The notes beneath the pieces were generated by a model. It saw nothing but the letters and a program-made list of their open reading frames with translations, had not been told where the DNA came from and ran no database searches. From QHCA01 sp003244095 (GTDB taxonomy: Bacteria; Actinomycetota; Actinomycetes; Mycobacteriales; QHCA01): a stretch of DNA of 39,392 nucleotides. Each line of letters begins with the position of its first letter. Within the stretch, counting starts at the first letter, position 1. The position numbers were made by a program, and so were the translations under genes. Shown one piece after another: positions 39,026 through 39,392 of the stretch. The stretch spans positions 1 through 39,392 of the forward strand of contig JBBQNN010000031.1 in NCBI GenBank assembly GCA_038329965.1, written 5' to 3'.

Positions 39026-39392
39026 ATGGCAGGCGAGGAAACGTTTTCGGCGAGCGACTTCGAGATGCTGGCTGCCCAGGCATACGACGAGTTCGTAATC
39101 ACCGAAGTGATCCGGCCGGCTGCCGTGCTCCCCGAGTCCGCAGCGCGCGAGGTGCTCGTAGAGATGGCGCTGCGCGACGTCAACACCGGAGGGCAGTGGC
39201 GCGCCCGGCCGGGTGACTGGCACCGCTACGACCGGCCCTGGCCGAGCGTGGATGATCAGGGCGGGGCGCAACTGCTCGGCAGCATGCAGGTGGCCTACGG
39301 CACACCCACGAAGTACGAGATCACCATCTACCGGGCGACGATCACCTCGGCCGGCACGCAGCAGGGGTGGACGGTGGAGAGCCTGTGCAACG
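39026..39392 (+). CDS. Unrecognised protein, 5' part (runs off window)
   Basis: This open frame continues past the window end. It begins MAGEETFSASDFEMLAAQAY and continues with DEFVITEVIRPAAVLPESAAREVLVEMALRDV, RARPGDWHRYDRPWPSV and QLLGSMQVAYGTPTKYEITIYRATI. The N-terminal part looks helical and the later part beta-rich. No signal peptide or known motif is seen. The ATG at 39026 is taken as the start; in-frame GTGs at 38951 and 38939 are alternatives and the upstream frame closes at TGA 38921. Codon use is like the neighbours. I do not recognise the family. Confidence 0.55.
   Translation, partial: MAGEETFSASDFEMLAAQAYDEFVITEVIRPAAVLPESAAREVLVEMALRDVNTGGQWRARPGDWHRYDRPWPSVDDQGGAQLLGSMQVAYGTPTKYEITIYRATITSAGTQQGWTVESLCN

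Overview
The window is a G+C-rich stretch of actinobacterial (Actinomycetota) chromosome. The evidence is the codon usage, the many GTG starts, the coproporphyrin-type heme genes (hemE, cgoX, chdC), a HrdB/SigA-type principal sigma factor, a polyphosphate glucokinase, and many families confined to Actinomycetota (DUF3000, DUF3093, DUF3159, DUF3710, DUF4193, DUF4235). The gene order matches, from memory, two known conserved neighbourhoods at once: the Streptomyces hemE - DUF3000 - whiI - rnd - thiolase - fadB - dxs block, and the Mycobacterium block running msrB / chdC-hemY-hemE / dxs / RNA methyltransferase - APC permease / ceoB-ceoC / dut / DUF3093 / DUF4193 / cei / suhB / ppgK / sigA. This is therefore mostly core chromosome rather than an island. 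A WhiI-like regulator hints at a hyphal or developmentally complex lineage; I cannot name the genus.

Layout. 1-2040: edge of an IS1182-type insertion sequence and a secreted five-repeat propeller-like protein. 2037-3545: stand-alone LigD-type polymerase domain and divergent msrB. 3558-7666: late heme synthesis on the minus strand (hemE, cgoX, chdC), with a DUF4349 lipoprotein on the opposite strand. 7800-14074: plus-strand run of a small Cys-rich protein, DUF3000, a WhiI-like atypical regulator, an RNase D-like nuclease and a translationally coupled thiolase/FadB pair. 14120-16853: minus-strand response regulator, sensor kinase and APH(6)-type kinase. 16943-21490: unknown protein, dxs, a zinc-ribbon membrane protein and a small conserved protein. 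21588-26363: RNA methyltransferase and KimA-like potassium permease, divergent from two RCK (TrkA/CeoBC-like) proteins. 26370-28778: DUF3159, OB-fold protein, DUF3710 and dut on the minus strand. 28812-30701: DUF3093, DUF4235, an EcsC-like protein and DUF4193. 31039-35325: rsgA, an APH-fold kinase, a LytR_C protein and a PhoD phosphatase. 35373-38430: suhB, ppgK and the principal sigma factor. 38431-39392: a frameshifted H-NOX remnant and the start of an unrecognised gene.

The clearest window-wide signal is transcriptional. Eleven genes have a TANNNT -10 element exactly 6 or 7 nt before the start codon, and a twelfth has one 8 nt before it. This is the geometry of leaderless mRNA. The ppgK/suhB pair has two such -10 elements back to back sharing one TA step. 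Other points worth attention are a WhiI-like receiver that has lost its phosphoacceptor Asp, a KimA-like potassium importer paired with orphan RCK subunits, a palindromic operator over the fadAB promoter, and the H-NOX relic beside sigA. I found no CRISPR array, tRNA, rRNA, prophage or evident defence system, and nothing I would call a wholly new system.
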